A stretch of 64,000 nucleotides of DNA. It comes from G963665185 sp049723905 (GTDB lineage: Bacteria; Desulfobacterota; Desulfovibrionia; Desulfovibrionales; Desulfovibrionaceae). Positions 47,882-56,551 of this stretch are shown one piece after another. Numbering within the stretch: position 1 is the stretch's first letter; the number at the start of each line of letters is the position of its first letter. The DNA is taken from the NCBI RefSeq assembly GCF_049723905.1, contig NZ_JBJKFD010000001.1, positions 4,340,001 through 4,404,000 of the forward strand. The letters run 5' to 3'. Both the position numbers and the translations under genes were made by a program. Under the pieces are notes generated by a model. The model was not told the DNA's origin, made no database searches, and saw nothing but the letters and a program-made list of their open reading frames with translations.

Positions 47882-47883
47882 CA

Positions 47884-49200
47884 TCACATGAGTATAAGCG
47901 GGGGAAGCTGCGGCAGGGTGGCAGCAATGGAAAAGGCCTGCTCCACCAGGGGAAGGGCCGCCTCCAGCCTGCTTTGGTCATTGGCATGGACTTCCGCCAG
48001 AATATCCCCGGCATGTACGGCGGTGCCGGGCTTGGCCCGCAGCACCAGCCCCACGGCGTGGTCCACGTCGTCTTCCGCCCGGTTGCGACCAGCCCCAAGC
48101 AGCACGCAGGCCTTGCCGCAAAGCAGGGCGTCGGTGCGGCTGACGAATCCGTCCCGTGCGGCGCATACATGGTGAATCAGCCTTGCCTTGGGCAGCAGTC
48201 CGGGATCATCCACCACAGATGCGTCCCCGCCCTGGGCAATGACCACATCACGGAATTTCCGCAGGGCATCGCCGTTTTCCAGTACCTGTTCGGCCTTGGC
48301 TCGGGCTGTTTCCACATCTTCAAAGCGTTTTGCCAGCACCAGCATGTGGGCGGAAAGTTCCAGACAGAGCATGCGCAGGTCGGCCTGGTTGTTGGCCTGG
48401 TCGTCGGAAATATTGTGCAGGATGCGCAGACACTCCGCAGTTTCCAGGGCATTGCCCGCGCAAGCGCCCAAGGGCGTGTCCATGGAGGTTACCAGCACCC
48501 GCATCTCCAGCCCCATGCCCTTGCCTATGGACAAAAGGTCGCGAGCCAGGGCCTTGGCGTCGTCTTCCGATTGCATGAACGCACCGGAGCCGGTCTTTAC
48601 GTCCATAACCAGTCCGCCGATGCCTTCGGCGCATTTTTTGGAAAGAATGCTGGATGCGATAAGCGCCCGATGGGGCACTGTGGCCGTGGCGTCGCGCAGG
48701 GCGTAGAGCCGTCCGTCTGCCGGAGCAATGTCCTTTGTCTGGCCCATGAAGCACAGCCCGTGGGAGCGGACAAGCCTGTCGAAATCGTCCAGGCTGAGGC
48801 GGACGTTCATGCCCGGAATGGCTTCCAGCTTGTCCAGCGTACCGCCCGTATGGCCCAGCCCGCGCCCGGAAATCATGGGAACGTACAGGCCGAGGGCCGC
48901 ACAGATGGGGGCCACGATCAGCGAGGTCTTGTCGCCGACGCCTCCGGTGGAGTGTTTGTCCACAACAGAGGAGCGGGTCAGCCCAGGCCACTCCAGCACG
49001 GCCCCGGAATGGGTCATGCTGCGGGTCAGGCTGGTGGCCTCGGCATGGCTGAACCCCTGCAGAAAACCGGCCATAAGCAAGGCCGAGGCCTGGTAGTCCG
49101 GTATTTCCCCGGTCCCCAGGCCTCGTATGAAGAAGTCTATTTGGCTGGCGTTCAGTTCCTGGCCGTCACGTTTGGCCGCGATGATGTCCACGGCACGCAC
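47884..49200 (-). CDS. Thymidine / pyrimidine-nucleoside phosphorylase
   Basis: A 438-residue enzyme of the nucleoside phosphorylase family II. From GTG 49200 it reads MRAVDIIAAKRDGQEL, the normal family start. The phosphate- and substrate-binding motifs are VDKHSTGGVGDKTSL and MDVKTGSGAFM; GRGLGHTGGTLDKLEAIPG is also diagnostic. It splits thymidine or other pyrimidine nucleosides by phosphate. The GTG start is supported by GGGAGG 11 bases upstream, within the last codons of mlaA; its start lies 4 bp after the mlaA stop, so it is cotranscribed with the mla operon although functionally unrelated. Confidence 0.92.
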   Translation of the reverse strand: MRAVDIIAAKRDGQELNASQIDFFIRGLGTGEIPDYQASALLMAGFLQGFSHAEATSLTRSMTHSGAVLEWPGLTRSSVVDKHSTGGVGDKTSLIVAPICAALGLYVPMISGRGLGHTGGTLDKLEAIPGMNVRLSLDDFDRLVRSHGLCFMGQTKDIAPADGRLYALRDATATVPHRALIASSILSKKCAEGIGGLVMDVKTGSGAFMQSEDDAKALARDLLSIGKGMGLEMRVLVTSMDTPLGACAGNALETAECLRILHNISDDQANNQADLRMLCLELSAHMLVLAKRFEDVETARAKAEQVLENGDALRKFRDVVIAQGGDASVVDDPGLLPKARLIHHVCAARDGFVSRTDALLCGKACVLLGAGRNRAEDDVDHAVGLVLRAKPGTAVHAGDILAEVHANDQSRLEAALPLVEQAFSIAATLPQLPPLILM

Positions 49201-49204
49201 CGGA

Positions 49205-50275
49205 TCAATTGCCTCCCGTGGGGGTGGCTTGCGGGGCACCGGAGTCGCCGTCCATCCGATCGTTGTCTGGGCGGTTGCGGTACTGCATGTAGATGTCCTT
49301 GATGGCGGTGTACGGATCAATGGCGGCTTCCTTGAGCGCCTCGTATTCGCCGATCTGCAGGGACGTATCGTTGATCACTTCTCCGGCGCGGATCAGGTAC
49401 GGCGGGTACCAGGGCGGCGTGAGCCAGAAGATGGGATCGGCAAAGGTGTCGCCCATATCGCCCACGGTCTGGCGCAGGGTTTTGGAACCGAACAGCGGCC
49501 AGACAAAGTACGGGCCGGAGCCGATACCCCAGGTCGCGAAGGTCCGGCCGAGGTCCTGCGGCGGCGGGTTGAGCAGGTCGTGGTCGCGGCTGCACCGGAC
49601 CAGTCCGCCAAAGCCGAAGATGGTATCCACGAGAAAACGGAGAATTTCCCTGCCCGCGTTGACGAATTTGCCCTGCAGCAGGTCGTTGGCAAAACGCACG
49701 GGAAAGCGGACGTTGTAGAAGACGTTGCGTACGCCGATGCGTGCGGGCTGTGGGACCAGGGCCTTGTAGCCTATGGCCGCGGGTTTGAGCAGGTTGAAAT
49801 AGAGAAAATCGTTGAACTGGAACATGGCCCGGTTGAATCCTTCAAACGGATCGGGCACGGACGGGGTGGGATGTGCGGGTTCGGCATCCCCTTTGTAGTC
49901 GCCGAAGTCGTCATTCACATAATCCGCGTCCAGGTCCAGCATTTCTTCACGGTTGGTTTCGCTTTTGTTCGCCTGGGGAGAAAATTTGGGGGCTGAACCA
50001 TCCGCCAGAAGAACAGGCGGAAATTCCGCAGCAACTGCGTCGTTCATTGCCAGCAGGGTTAGGCCTTTGAGCTCTGCATGTCCGTCGGCGGGAGCAATGT
50101 AGGTATAGTGTCCGGCCAGTTCCATGGATGCCAGGGGAATGGCTCCGGGAGAACCCGGGTATCCGCCCGGTGTCATGGACGCGGACATATCCTTGCTTCC
50201 GCAACCATTCAGTGCAAGCGCCAGGAGGAGCAAAAACAGAGTTGCGAAAAGGCGTGTCTGTTGAGCGAACTTCAT
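49205..50275 (-). CDS. mlaA: MlaA-family lipoprotein with N-terminal extension
   Basis: A 356-residue lipoprotein: signal peptide with lipobox LNGC (Cys25). The MlaA domain begins only near residue 142 (DPFEGFNRAMFQFNDF) and runs through NPPPQDLGRTFATWGIGSGPY and NDTSLQIGEYEAL. MlaA is an outer-membrane channel that withdraws mislocalised phospholipids and passes them to MlaC. The stretch of about 115 residues between the lipobox and the domain is absent from E. coli MlaA; it is acidic and Pro-rich at its end. It is the fifth gene of mlaE-F-D-C-A on the minus strand. Confidence 0.9.
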   Translation of the reverse strand: MKFAQQTRLFATLFLLLLALALNGCGSKDMSASMTPGGYPGSPGAIPLASMELAGHYTYIAPADGHAELKGLTLLAMNDAVAAEFPPVLLADGSAPKFSPQANKSETNREEMLDLDADYVNDDFGDYKGDAEPAHPTPSVPDPFEGFNRAMFQFNDFLYFNLLKPAAIGYKALVPQPARIGVRNVFYNVRFPVRFANDLLQGKFVNAGREILRFLVDTIFGFGGLVRCSRDHDLLNPPPQDLGRTFATWGIGSGPYFVWPLFGSKTLRQTVGDMGDTFADPIFWLTPPWYPPYLIRAGEVINDTSLQIGEYEALKEAAIDPYTAIKDIYMQYRNRPDNDRMDGDSGAPQATPTGGN

Positions 50276-50294
50276 ATTGTATCCTTTGGGCCGA

Positions 50295-50918
50295 TTATTC
50301 CTTGTCTCGGGTGTTTATCTTTTCGCGCAGTATTTTGAGCATTTCGTCCGGCGTCTGGTTGGAGAGGATGTCGGCAAACTGGGTCCGGTAGTTCTTTACC
50401 AGACTTACGCCTTCCACCTGCACGTCGTACACGCCCCATTTGCCCCTGCGCAAAATAAGACGGTAGACAAAGGGAATTTCCTTGCCCTGGTTGTCCACTA
50501 TGGAGTTGACCTGGGCCTTGGTGTCGGAGAGCATTTCATGGCCGAGAAAGCTGACCTTCTGCCCTGCATAGCTCTGAACCCGGTCCATATACGTTGAGGC
50601 CAGCAGGTCGGCGTACAGGTGTACGAATTCCTTGCGCTGCTCCGTATTGAGCTCGTTCCAGTTGCGGGCAAGAGTGCGCCGGGAAAGCTCCACCCAGTCA
50701 AAGATGTCGTCACCCAGCTTGCGCAGAACCTTGGCCTGTTCCACCTTGCCTTGTTCACTTTTGTACTTGGGGTCCTCAAGTACAGAAAGAACCTTGTCCA
50801 CAGTCGTCTGTATGAACTGCTGCGGGTCGTTGGCGCATAGGGCCGAGACGGGCGTGAGCGTCAGCAAAAAAAACAGGATCAGGAAGCGGGCCAGAGGGCG
50901 GGCGAACACATTGTTCAC
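50295..50918 (-). CDS. mlaC: MlaC-like periplasmic phospholipid shuttle
   Basis: A 207-residue protein with a signal peptide (residues 1 to about 28, ending SALCA) and the Ttg2D/MlaC domain: DPQQFIQTTVDKVLSVL, LARNWNELNTEQRKEFVHLY and RRGKWGVYDVQVEGVSLVKNYR (split). It carries lipid across the periplasm between MlaA and the MlaFED complex. It lies 4 bp after mlaD and 19 bp before mlaA. Confidence 0.92.
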   Translation of the reverse strand: MNNVFARPLARFLILFFLLTLTPVSALCANDPQQFIQTTVDKVLSVLEDPKYKSEQGKVEQAKVLRKLGDDIFDWVELSRRTLARNWNELNTEQRKEFVHLYADLLASTYMDRVQSYAGQKVSFLGHEMLSDTKAQVNSIVDNQGKEIPFVYRLILRRGKWGVYDVQVEGVSLVKNYRTQFADILSNQTPDEMLKILREKINTRDKE

Positions 50919-50922
50919 AGAA

Positions 50923-51378
50923 TTACTCCTTTTTCACACTGCCAAAGGCATATTTGCTGATCAGCCCTTCAATGTCCACAGCAGATTCTGTTTCCGTTAT
51001 CGTATCTCCTGCTTTGAGAATGATATCGGAACCGCCGGGGGAAAGGCTTATGTACTTGTCGCCGATAAGTCCGCTGGTCTTGACCGAGGCGATGGTGTCG
51101 TCGGTTACAGGGACGTCCTTTTCAATCTTCATAAGAACCAGTGCCAGGGCGCGCTGGGGGTCGAGCTTGATTTCGGCCACCCTGCCTATTTCCACACCGG
51201 CCATGTCCACGGAACTGCCCGCACGCAACCCCGCCACGGAGCGAAAACGCGCCTTGAGCGGGTAGTAGTCTTCGCCCACCAGTTCCATCTTGCCCAGCTT
51301 GACGGTCAGGTAGCCGACGCAGAGCATGCATACAAGAACGAACAGCCCGACCATTGTTTCCAGGGAGAATTTTCTCAT
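50923..51378 (-). CDS. mlaD: MlaD-like MCE-domain protein
   Basis: A 151-residue protein with one N-terminal membrane helix (LETMVGLFVLVCMLCVGYLTV) and one MCE domain (YYPLKARFRSVAGLRAGSSV, VEIGRVAEIKLD, SGLIGDKYISLSPGG). MlaD forms the hexameric ring on the periplasmic face of the transporter. The size and single MCE domain match the family. Confidence 0.94.
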   Translation of the reverse strand: MRKFSLETMVGLFVLVCMLCVGYLTVKLGKMELVGEDYYPLKARFRSVAGLRAGSSVDMAGVEIGRVAEIKLDPQRALALVLMKIEKDVPVTDDTIASVKTSGLIGDKYISLSPGGSDIILKAGDTITETESAVDIEGLISKYAFGSVKKE

Positions 51379-51390
51379 TGCCTCAACTCC

Positions 51391-52617
51391 TTACTCTCGA
51401 CTCTTCTGTCCGCAGCTCAGGGAAGCCAGAACCTTGAGGTCCCCGGATGCCTGGCGGACAAGCTGTTCAAGATCCACACCGTCGTCGCCGGGTGCGTAGC
51501 CCGCCCGAATTTCAAAGTCGGTGCAGGCTTTGTGGTAGATTTTATGGTGAAAGACATCTTCTTGCCGCAGCGCTTCGCCTATCCGGTCACGCACAGCTCT
51601 GGCCCCGGTTCTATCGGTATGGGGGAGAAGCGTTACAATGGTGTTGCGGTTGAAACGTCCCATGATGCACGACTCGCCGCAGATGTCGGAAACATGTTTT
51701 GCCAGGACTTCCACTATGTGCTGTGCGGCCAGGTGGCCGACCTCTTCGCTGATGCGCTCCAGGTCGTTCACTTCAAAAGTCAGCAGGGAATAGGGGGGGT
51801 GCAGACGGTGCTCTTTTTCCATAAGGAAATTGCGTTCCAGGCTGTGCCGGGTCTCCAGGCCGATGAGTTCGTTCTGCAATTGTTCGAGGCTGTGGATGAA
51901 ATCGGCAACCACGATGTGTTTCGACTGCTCCAGTTCCAGGGGAGAGCCCTGAAACAAGGTGCGTCCGTTATCCAGAATGATGATGCGGTTGGAAATGTAG
52001 AACACGTCCGGGATGTCGTGGCTGACCAGAATGGCGGTGAAACCGAAGCGTTTCTGGTAGTGGGCGACCATGGAAAGCACCGAGTTCTTGCGCAGTGGGT
52101 CCAGCCCGGTGGTGGGCTCGTCGAAAAGCACGATGCGCGGCTGGGTGACCAGGGCGCGGGCCAGGGCCGTACGTTTCTGCATGCCCCCGGAAATTTGCGA
52201 CGGGTACTTGTCCGGCACTTCGGACAGTTCCATGATGTCGATTTTTTCCATGACCAGTTCATGGATTTCCTTCTTGGAAAGGCGGGTGCGCTCGCGCAGG
52301 GGCAGGGCGATGTTCTCGAACACGGTCATGGAGTCGAACAGGGCATTGTTCTGGAACATGTAGCTGACCTGGCTCTTGAGCATGGCTCTGTCCGCTTTGG
52401 ACATTTTGCCGATAGGGGTTCCGTTGAACAGGATATCCCCCTGGTCCGGCTGGAGCAGGCCGATGATATGCTTGAGCAGGACGCTTTTGCCCACGCCGCT
52501 TTTGCCGATGATCGTGCTGACCTCGCCTTCGAAAACCTGCAGGCTGACCCTGTCCAGAATGGTACGGGAGCCGAAGCTTTTGGTGACGTCGCGGAATTCT
52601 ATGAGTGGAGTTCGCAT
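51391..52617 (-). CDS. mlaF: MlaF ATPase fused to a degenerate GGDEF domain
   Basis: A 408-residue protein. Residues 1-240 are a complete ABC ATPase: Walker A IGKSGVGKSVLL, Q-loop MFQNNALFDSMTV, signature QISGGMQKRTALARAL, Walker B RIVLFDEPTTGLDP, H-loop VSHD. Residues 270-408 align by pattern with GGDEF domains: LTFEVNDLERISEEVGH, HIVEVLAKHVSD, MGRFNRNTIVTLLPHTD where GGDEF would stand, ARAVRDRIGEAL, and AGYAPGDDGVDLEQLVRQAS. The GGDEF signature itself is replaced by FNRNT, so cyclase activity is not expected, but nucleotide sensing or dimerisation is possible. The ATG at 52617 is used; a longer frame to 52659 overlaps mlaE. Family MlaF proteins normally end after the ATPase. Confidence 0.93.
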   Translation of the reverse strand: MRTPLIEFRDVTKSFGSRTILDRVSLQVFEGEVSTIIGKSGVGKSVLLKHIIGLLQPDQGDILFNGTPIGKMSKADRAMLKSQVSYMFQNNALFDSMTVFENIALPLRERTRLSKKEIHELVMEKIDIMELSEVPDKYPSQISGGMQKRTALARALVTQPRIVLFDEPTTGLDPLRKNSVLSMVAHYQKRFGFTAILVSHDIPDVFYISNRIIILDNGRTLFQGSPLELEQSKHIVVADFIHSLEQLQNELIGLETRHSLERNFLMEKEHRLHPPYSLLTFEVNDLERISEEVGHLAAQHIVEVLAKHVSDICGESCIMGRFNRNTIVTLLPHTDRTGARAVRDRIGEALRQEDVFHHKIYHKACTDFEIRAGYAPGDDGVDLEQLVRQASGDLKVLASLSCGQKSRE

Positions 52618-52621
52618 GGTA

Positions 52622-53437
52622 TTACAGGAGCATTGAGGTGAGGACGTAATCCGCCACAAGGACCAGCACGCAGGACAGAACCACGGCCGTTGTGGTGGAG
52701 TTGCTTACGCCGATGGCGCCGAAGCCGTGCTTGCGCGTGTGGGTGTAGTACCCCTGGTAACAACACATGACGGTGACGATGACTGCAAAAAAGAGCGCCT
52801 TGGCAAAGCCGCCGCGCACGTCGAGCATGTCCACGCTGGATACGATGCGGTAAAAATAGATGCCCGAGTTGATGTCCAGCATCATGACCCCGGTGATGTA
52901 GCCGCCCAGTATGCCGACCACATCGAACAGGGCGGTGAGCAGGGGAAAGCTGATGATGGAGGCGGCCACGCGCGGGCTCACCAGAAAACGTATCGGGTTG
53001 ATGTCCATGGTGTCGAGGGCGTCGATCTGTTCGGAGATGCGCATGACACCGATTTCTGCGGCCATGGAGGAACCGGCCCGGGCAATGATCATGATGGCCG
53101 TGAGTACCGGCCCAAGTTCGCGGATGAGCGAGAGGGCGACCACGGCGCCGAGCATGCCCTGGCTGCCGAACTTCACCAGGGTGTAATAGCCTTGCAGGCC
53201 GAGCACCATGCCGGTGAACAGGGCCACCAGGAAAATGACCAGCCAGGATTTGACGCCGATGAAAAAAAGTTGATCCACGGTTTTCCGGATCTGGAGCGGC
53301 AGGGAGAATATACGAACTATCGCCTTGCCGGAAAATATGGAAAACCTCCCTATTTCATTAAGAATATCCAAAGATTTCTTGCCCAGTGCATTGACTGGGC
53401 GAAGCAATATTGGACTTGTGTTGTTTACTGCTGGCAT
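52622..53437 (-). CDS. mlaE: MlaE-type ABC permease
   Basis: A 271-residue membrane protein of the MlaE/YrbE family: FFIGVKSWLVIFLVALFTGMV, the conserved ELGPVLTAIMIIARAGSSMAAEIGVMRISEQIDAL region (split), and C-terminal helices with KHGFGAIGVSNSTTTAVV. It forms the membrane channel of MlaFED. The ATG at 53437 is used; a TTG 15 bp earlier extends the frame. It is the first gene of the mla operon; the Shine-Dalgarno is weak. Confidence 0.92.
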   Translation of the reverse strand: MPAVNNTSPILLRPVNALGKKSLDILNEIGRFSIFSGKAIVRIFSLPLQIRKTVDQLFFIGVKSWLVIFLVALFTGMVLGLQGYYTLVKFGSQGMLGAVVALSLIRELGPVLTAIMIIARAGSSMAAEIGVMRISEQIDALDTMDINPIRFLVSPRVAASIISFPLLTALFDVVGILGGYITGVMMLDINSGIYFYRIVSSVDMLDVRGGFAKALFFAVIVTVMCCYQGYYTHTRKHGFGAIGVSNSTTTAVVLSCVLVLVADYVLTSMLL

Positions 53438-53522
53438 GGCTATCCGCTGCAAAAGCTAAAGGTGGTGTACGAAGTAAATAGTGGCGACTCAGGCCGGAAT
53501 GGAGCTGAGCGGGCGGAGGAAT

Positions 53523-53921
53523 TCAGCCCACGGCATCCACAATATAGCCGGTTTCCTGTTCGGGCACGGGGCCCTGCGCCTGCTGCAGCGACGGGTCGTC
53601 CGCTCCGCCCGTTACGCGCTGTATCGGGACATCCGAGACGGATACGGCTGCTGCTGCCTGCATGGCGGCCTGTTCGTTCGCAACTTGTTCCGCCGCGGCC
53701 ATGGCCTCGCTTTCGGCAGAATAATCGGCTTCCCGTACAGCCTGGTAGGAGACGTCCGTGGAGACTTCCGAGGAAAGTTGCTGCATTCTCTGGCTCGCAC
53801 CCTGCTTCATATTGTCCGGCAACCGCGCAATATCCGGATTGGCAGATGGGTCTTCCCCGCTCCGCACAATGGATGGCTTGGTCAGGGGGCCGGTTGGTTC
53901 TATGTAGCCGGTGCGAGGCAT
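53523..53921 (-). CDS. Small Ala/Gln-rich protein of unknown function
   Basis: A 132-residue soluble protein, rich in Ala, Gln, Ser and Glu, with a predicted helical middle (YQAVREADYSAESEAMAAAE). It begins MPRTGYIEPTGPLTKPS and ends YIVDAVG. No family is recognised. AGGAG lies 7-8 bases before the ATG, and the frame is free of rare features, so a real gene is likely. It is upstream of mlaE on the same strand (about 85 bp apart). Confidence 0.6.
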   Translation of the reverse strand: MPRTGYIEPTGPLTKPSIVRSGEDPSANPDIARLPDNMKQGASQRMQQLSSEVSTDVSYQAVREADYSAESEAMAAAEQVANEQAAMQAAAAVSVSDVPIQRVTGGADDPSLQQAQGPVPEQETGYIVDAVG

Positions 53922-54158
53922 GGAACTGCTCCTGCTGTGACGTCTGCAAATTACCGGGATGCGACCTTGAAAAGAGTTTCACCCGGTGTGTTCATGGCTC
54001 TTTTGCCGCTTCATGGCAACCAGTTCCGGCCATGGAGGGCGACGCGATATTCCATGTATTGGGAAACGGATTCCGTTTTTCAGCAAGGCCTGCAAAAGAG
54101 TCTTTCGTCGAAAATATACGCATCCGGCGCAAGTTCGGCAAGGGTCCATGCCTGTCAT

Positions 54159-55472
54159 TTACAACTTGTTACATTCTTTGGTGCACATGATGTCGAGGAT
54201 GACCCTGTCGGTAGCGGGCATCCCCTCGTTGCTCAATCGGCCCAGCGCGTCCATGGTGTCTTCTGCTGCGGCACAGACTATGCCGTCGTTTTCCCCGGCA
54301 ACCACGCCTTCCAGGGCGAACAATGCGGCCTGTACGGCACATCGGGCGGCCGAGGCCAGTTTGAGCGCGCAGGATGCCTTTGCTCCGTCGCAGATAACTC
54401 CGGCCAGGTCGGCGGTAACGTTTTTGATGGCTCCGCTTACGGCTTCCGCATTGCCTCCCATCATATGGGTAATACCGGCCGCAGCACCTGCGCCGGAAGC
54501 TATGGCGCAACCGCACATGGCGGAAAGCCTGCCGATGCGCCCCTTGAGGCTGGACGTTACCAGATGGCTGAGCGCGGTGGCGCGTAGAGCCCACTGTTCG
54601 TCAAAAGTTCCCAGACGTTTGCGCACGGCCCAGATGATGAGCACGGCTCCAAGCCCCTGGGTGCCGCTTCCCGCCGAACTCATGGCTGGCAGGGGAGCAC
54701 CGGCCAGCCGGGCATCGGCTGCCGCTGCGGCCAGAATTTGGGCTTCGGTGATGGCGTCGCGTACGATCATGCCGCGTTCGGTCAGCCGTTCCAGGGTTCT
54801 GCCTACGCCCAGTCCGCATTTGTGCTCCAGGCCGTAGCGGCTCAGGGCCAGGTTCATGTTCACCCCTTTGCGGAGAAAATCGTAGTCCTGCTGCTCCAGC
54901 CCGTCGAGCAGGCCGATAAGATCGGTAATGCTGCGTTGGGTCAGCCACATGCGCATGTCTTCGCCAGAGGTGGTGTTGCTGCTTTGGGCCGTTTGTTCGG
55001 CGGACTCCACAAGCTGGCCGTTGAGTTCGCGCAGTACGATTGCGTCGTGGCGGCCCTGGATGACTGCACGGGCTCTGTCGCCGTTTTTTGATTCCACCTC
55101 GACGTTCACGTAAAGGCCGCGTTCACTGCGGTGGGTGAGCTGTACCATGCCTTGGGCAACCAGCCTCCTGGCCTGTTCAAATGCGGCTTCGTCCACATCG
55201 CGCAGCACTTCAAGCCGGGCGGAGGCGTTTCCGGCCAGCGCGCCCATTGCTGCAGCCAGGTCCAGCCCCTTGCCGTGATGGGCCGCGGGAATGGCAACCC
55301 CCATGCCGTTTTTGAAAATGTTGGGATCAACGACCACATTGATGGAGGTGATTTCTCGCGAGGGGAGAAGGTCGGTGGCTGAGGCAGCGGCCAGAGCAAC
55401 CGCTATGGGCTCTGTGCAACCCAGTGCGGGGGCCACTTCCATGGACAAGACATCGCGTACGGTATATTGCAT
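54159..55472 (-). CDS. UPF0597 / L-cysteine desulfidase (serine dehydratase alpha-like) family protein
   Basis: A 437-residue protein. MEVAPALGCTEPIAVALAAA near the N-terminus, GVNMNLALSRYGLEHKCGLG, MSSAGSGTQGLGA and SAMCGCAIASGAGAAAGI are diagnostic; the spaced cysteines could hold an iron-sulfur cluster as in the related L-serine dehydratase alpha and L-cysteine desulfidase proteins. It would release sulfide, ammonia and pyruvate from cysteine, or act on serine. The frame is open far upstream, but ATG 55472 with GGAGAG is the credible start. It is divergent from thiM. Confidence 0.88.
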   Translation of the reverse strand: MQYTVRDVLSMEVAPALGCTEPIAVALAAASATDLLPSREITSINVVVDPNIFKNGMGVAIPAAHHGKGLDLAAAMGALAGNASARLEVLRDVDEAAFEQARRLVAQGMVQLTHRSERGLYVNVEVESKNGDRARAVIQGRHDAIVLRELNGQLVESAEQTAQSSNTTSGEDMRMWLTQRSITDLIGLLDGLEQQDYDFLRKGVNMNLALSRYGLEHKCGLGVGRTLERLTERGMIVRDAITEAQILAAAAADARLAGAPLPAMSSAGSGTQGLGAVLIIWAVRKRLGTFDEQWALRATALSHLVTSSLKGRIGRLSAMCGCAIASGAGAAAGITHMMGGNAEAVSGAIKNVTADLAGVICDGAKASCALKLASAARCAVQAALFALEGVVAGENDGIVCAAAEDTMDALGRLSNEGMPATDRVILDIMCTKECNKL

Positions 55473-55619
55473 TGAGTACTCTCCGTTCCGTCGGGCATAT
55501 CTATTAGCCGTATCGGGCGGCACTATAGCCGCAGACTGCCCGGAACCGCAATGGGCGGTTGATCTCCTTGCCCTGTGGCTCCTTGCGACGTTTTGGAGAC
55601 GGATTTTCAATGTCATTTC

Positions 55620-55636
55620 ATGTGCCGATGGCACAT
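55620..55636. promoter_or_regulatory. Inverted repeat upstream of thiM
   Basis: ATGTGCC-GAT-GGCACAT ends five bases before the thiM Shine-Dalgarno and could be an operator. Confidence 0.4.
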
Positions 55637-55649
55637 TTTCGGAGGATAC

Positions 55650-56480
55650 ATGCACGATTTTTCCCAGGGAGTTTGGGACGACCTCTGCGCCATACGTGAA
55701 AAAGCTCCCGTCATTCATAATATCACCAACTTCGTGGTTATGAACACCACGGCCAACGCCCTGCTTGCCCTGGGTGCCTCGCCGGTGATGGCCCATGCCG
55801 AAGAGGAAATGGACGAAATGGTTGCCATTGCTTCGGCCCTGGTCATCAATATCGGTACGCTTTCGCGTCCGTGGATTTCCTCCATGCGCCGGGCCGGATT
55901 GGCCGCCCGGGAAAAAGGCATTCCCGTGGTGCTCGATCCTGTGGGAGCGGGGGCAACCTGTCTGCGTACGGAAACCAGCCTTGCCATTCTCAACGAGGTC
56001 TCGCCCGGCATCGTGCGGGGCAATGCCTCGGAGATAATGGCCGTGGCCCATGCTGCGGGCCTTTCGGAGCAGGAAGCCTCGTGCAAAGGCGTGGACAGTG
56101 CGCACGATACGGAGGCCGCCGTACGGGCCGCAAAACTGCTGGCGCACAAATATGCCTGCATTGTGGTCGTAAGCGGAGCGTTCGACCTTATAACCGACGG
56201 TGAACGGTCCTACAGAATAATGAATGGCGATCAGCTCATGCCGCTTGTTACGGGGATGGGCTGCACTGCAACCACGGTTGTTGGTGCGTTCGCCTCGGTA
56301 AATCCCTCCGGCCTGGAAGCCGCTGCCCACGGCATGGCCTTTATGGGCATGGCCGGGGAAACCGCCGCTGTCCAGGCCCATGGTCCCGGCACACTGCAGC
56401 TGCATTTCCTGGATGCGCTGTATTCCCTCAAAGAGGCCGACATACGGGAAATGCTGCGTATGGATTCTGATGGAATATAA
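55650..56480 (+). CDS. thiM: Hydroxyethylthiazole kinase ThiM
   Basis: A 276-residue ribokinase-like enzyme that phosphorylates 4-methyl-5-hydroxyethylthiazole for thiamine salvage. The diagnostic segments are PVIHNITNFVVMNTTANALLALGASPVMAHA (split), VVLDPVGAGAT, IVRGNASEI and the anion hole LVTGMGCTATTVVGAF. GGAGG at 55641-55645 fixes ATG 55650. I looked for a TPP riboswitch upstream and did not find the conserved CTGAGA or ACCTGA elements. Confidence 0.94.
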   Translation: MHDFSQGVWDDLCAIREKAPVIHNITNFVVMNTTANALLALGASPVMAHAEEEMDEMVAIASALVINIGTLSRPWISSMRRAGLAAREKGIPVVLDPVGAGATCLRTETSLAILNEVSPGIVRGNASEIMAVAHAAGLSEQEASCKGVDSAHDTEAAVRAAKLLAHKYACIVVVSGAFDLITDGERSYRIMNGDQLMPLVTGMGCTATTVVGAFASVNPSGLEAAAHGMAFMGMAGETAAVQAHGPGTLQLHFLDALYSLKEADIREMLRMDSDGI

Positions 56481-56551
56481 AGGTCGTTTGCCCTGACGAG
56501 GCGTCGGCGCTTTGTCGGCTCGTCCACTCCACCCGAACACAGGAGGATTTC

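Noticed and set aside
50632..52641. 669-codon plus-strand frame across mlaC, mlaD and mlaF
   Set aside because: Antisense shadow of a well-supported operon; no domain is visible.
55480..55650. TPP riboswitch upstream of thiM
   Set aside because: The conserved CTGAGA and ACCTGA elements are missing.
55473..56540. N-terminal extension of the UPF0597 protein to 56540
   Set aside because: It is antisense to thiM, and the family start with a good ribosome site is at 55472.
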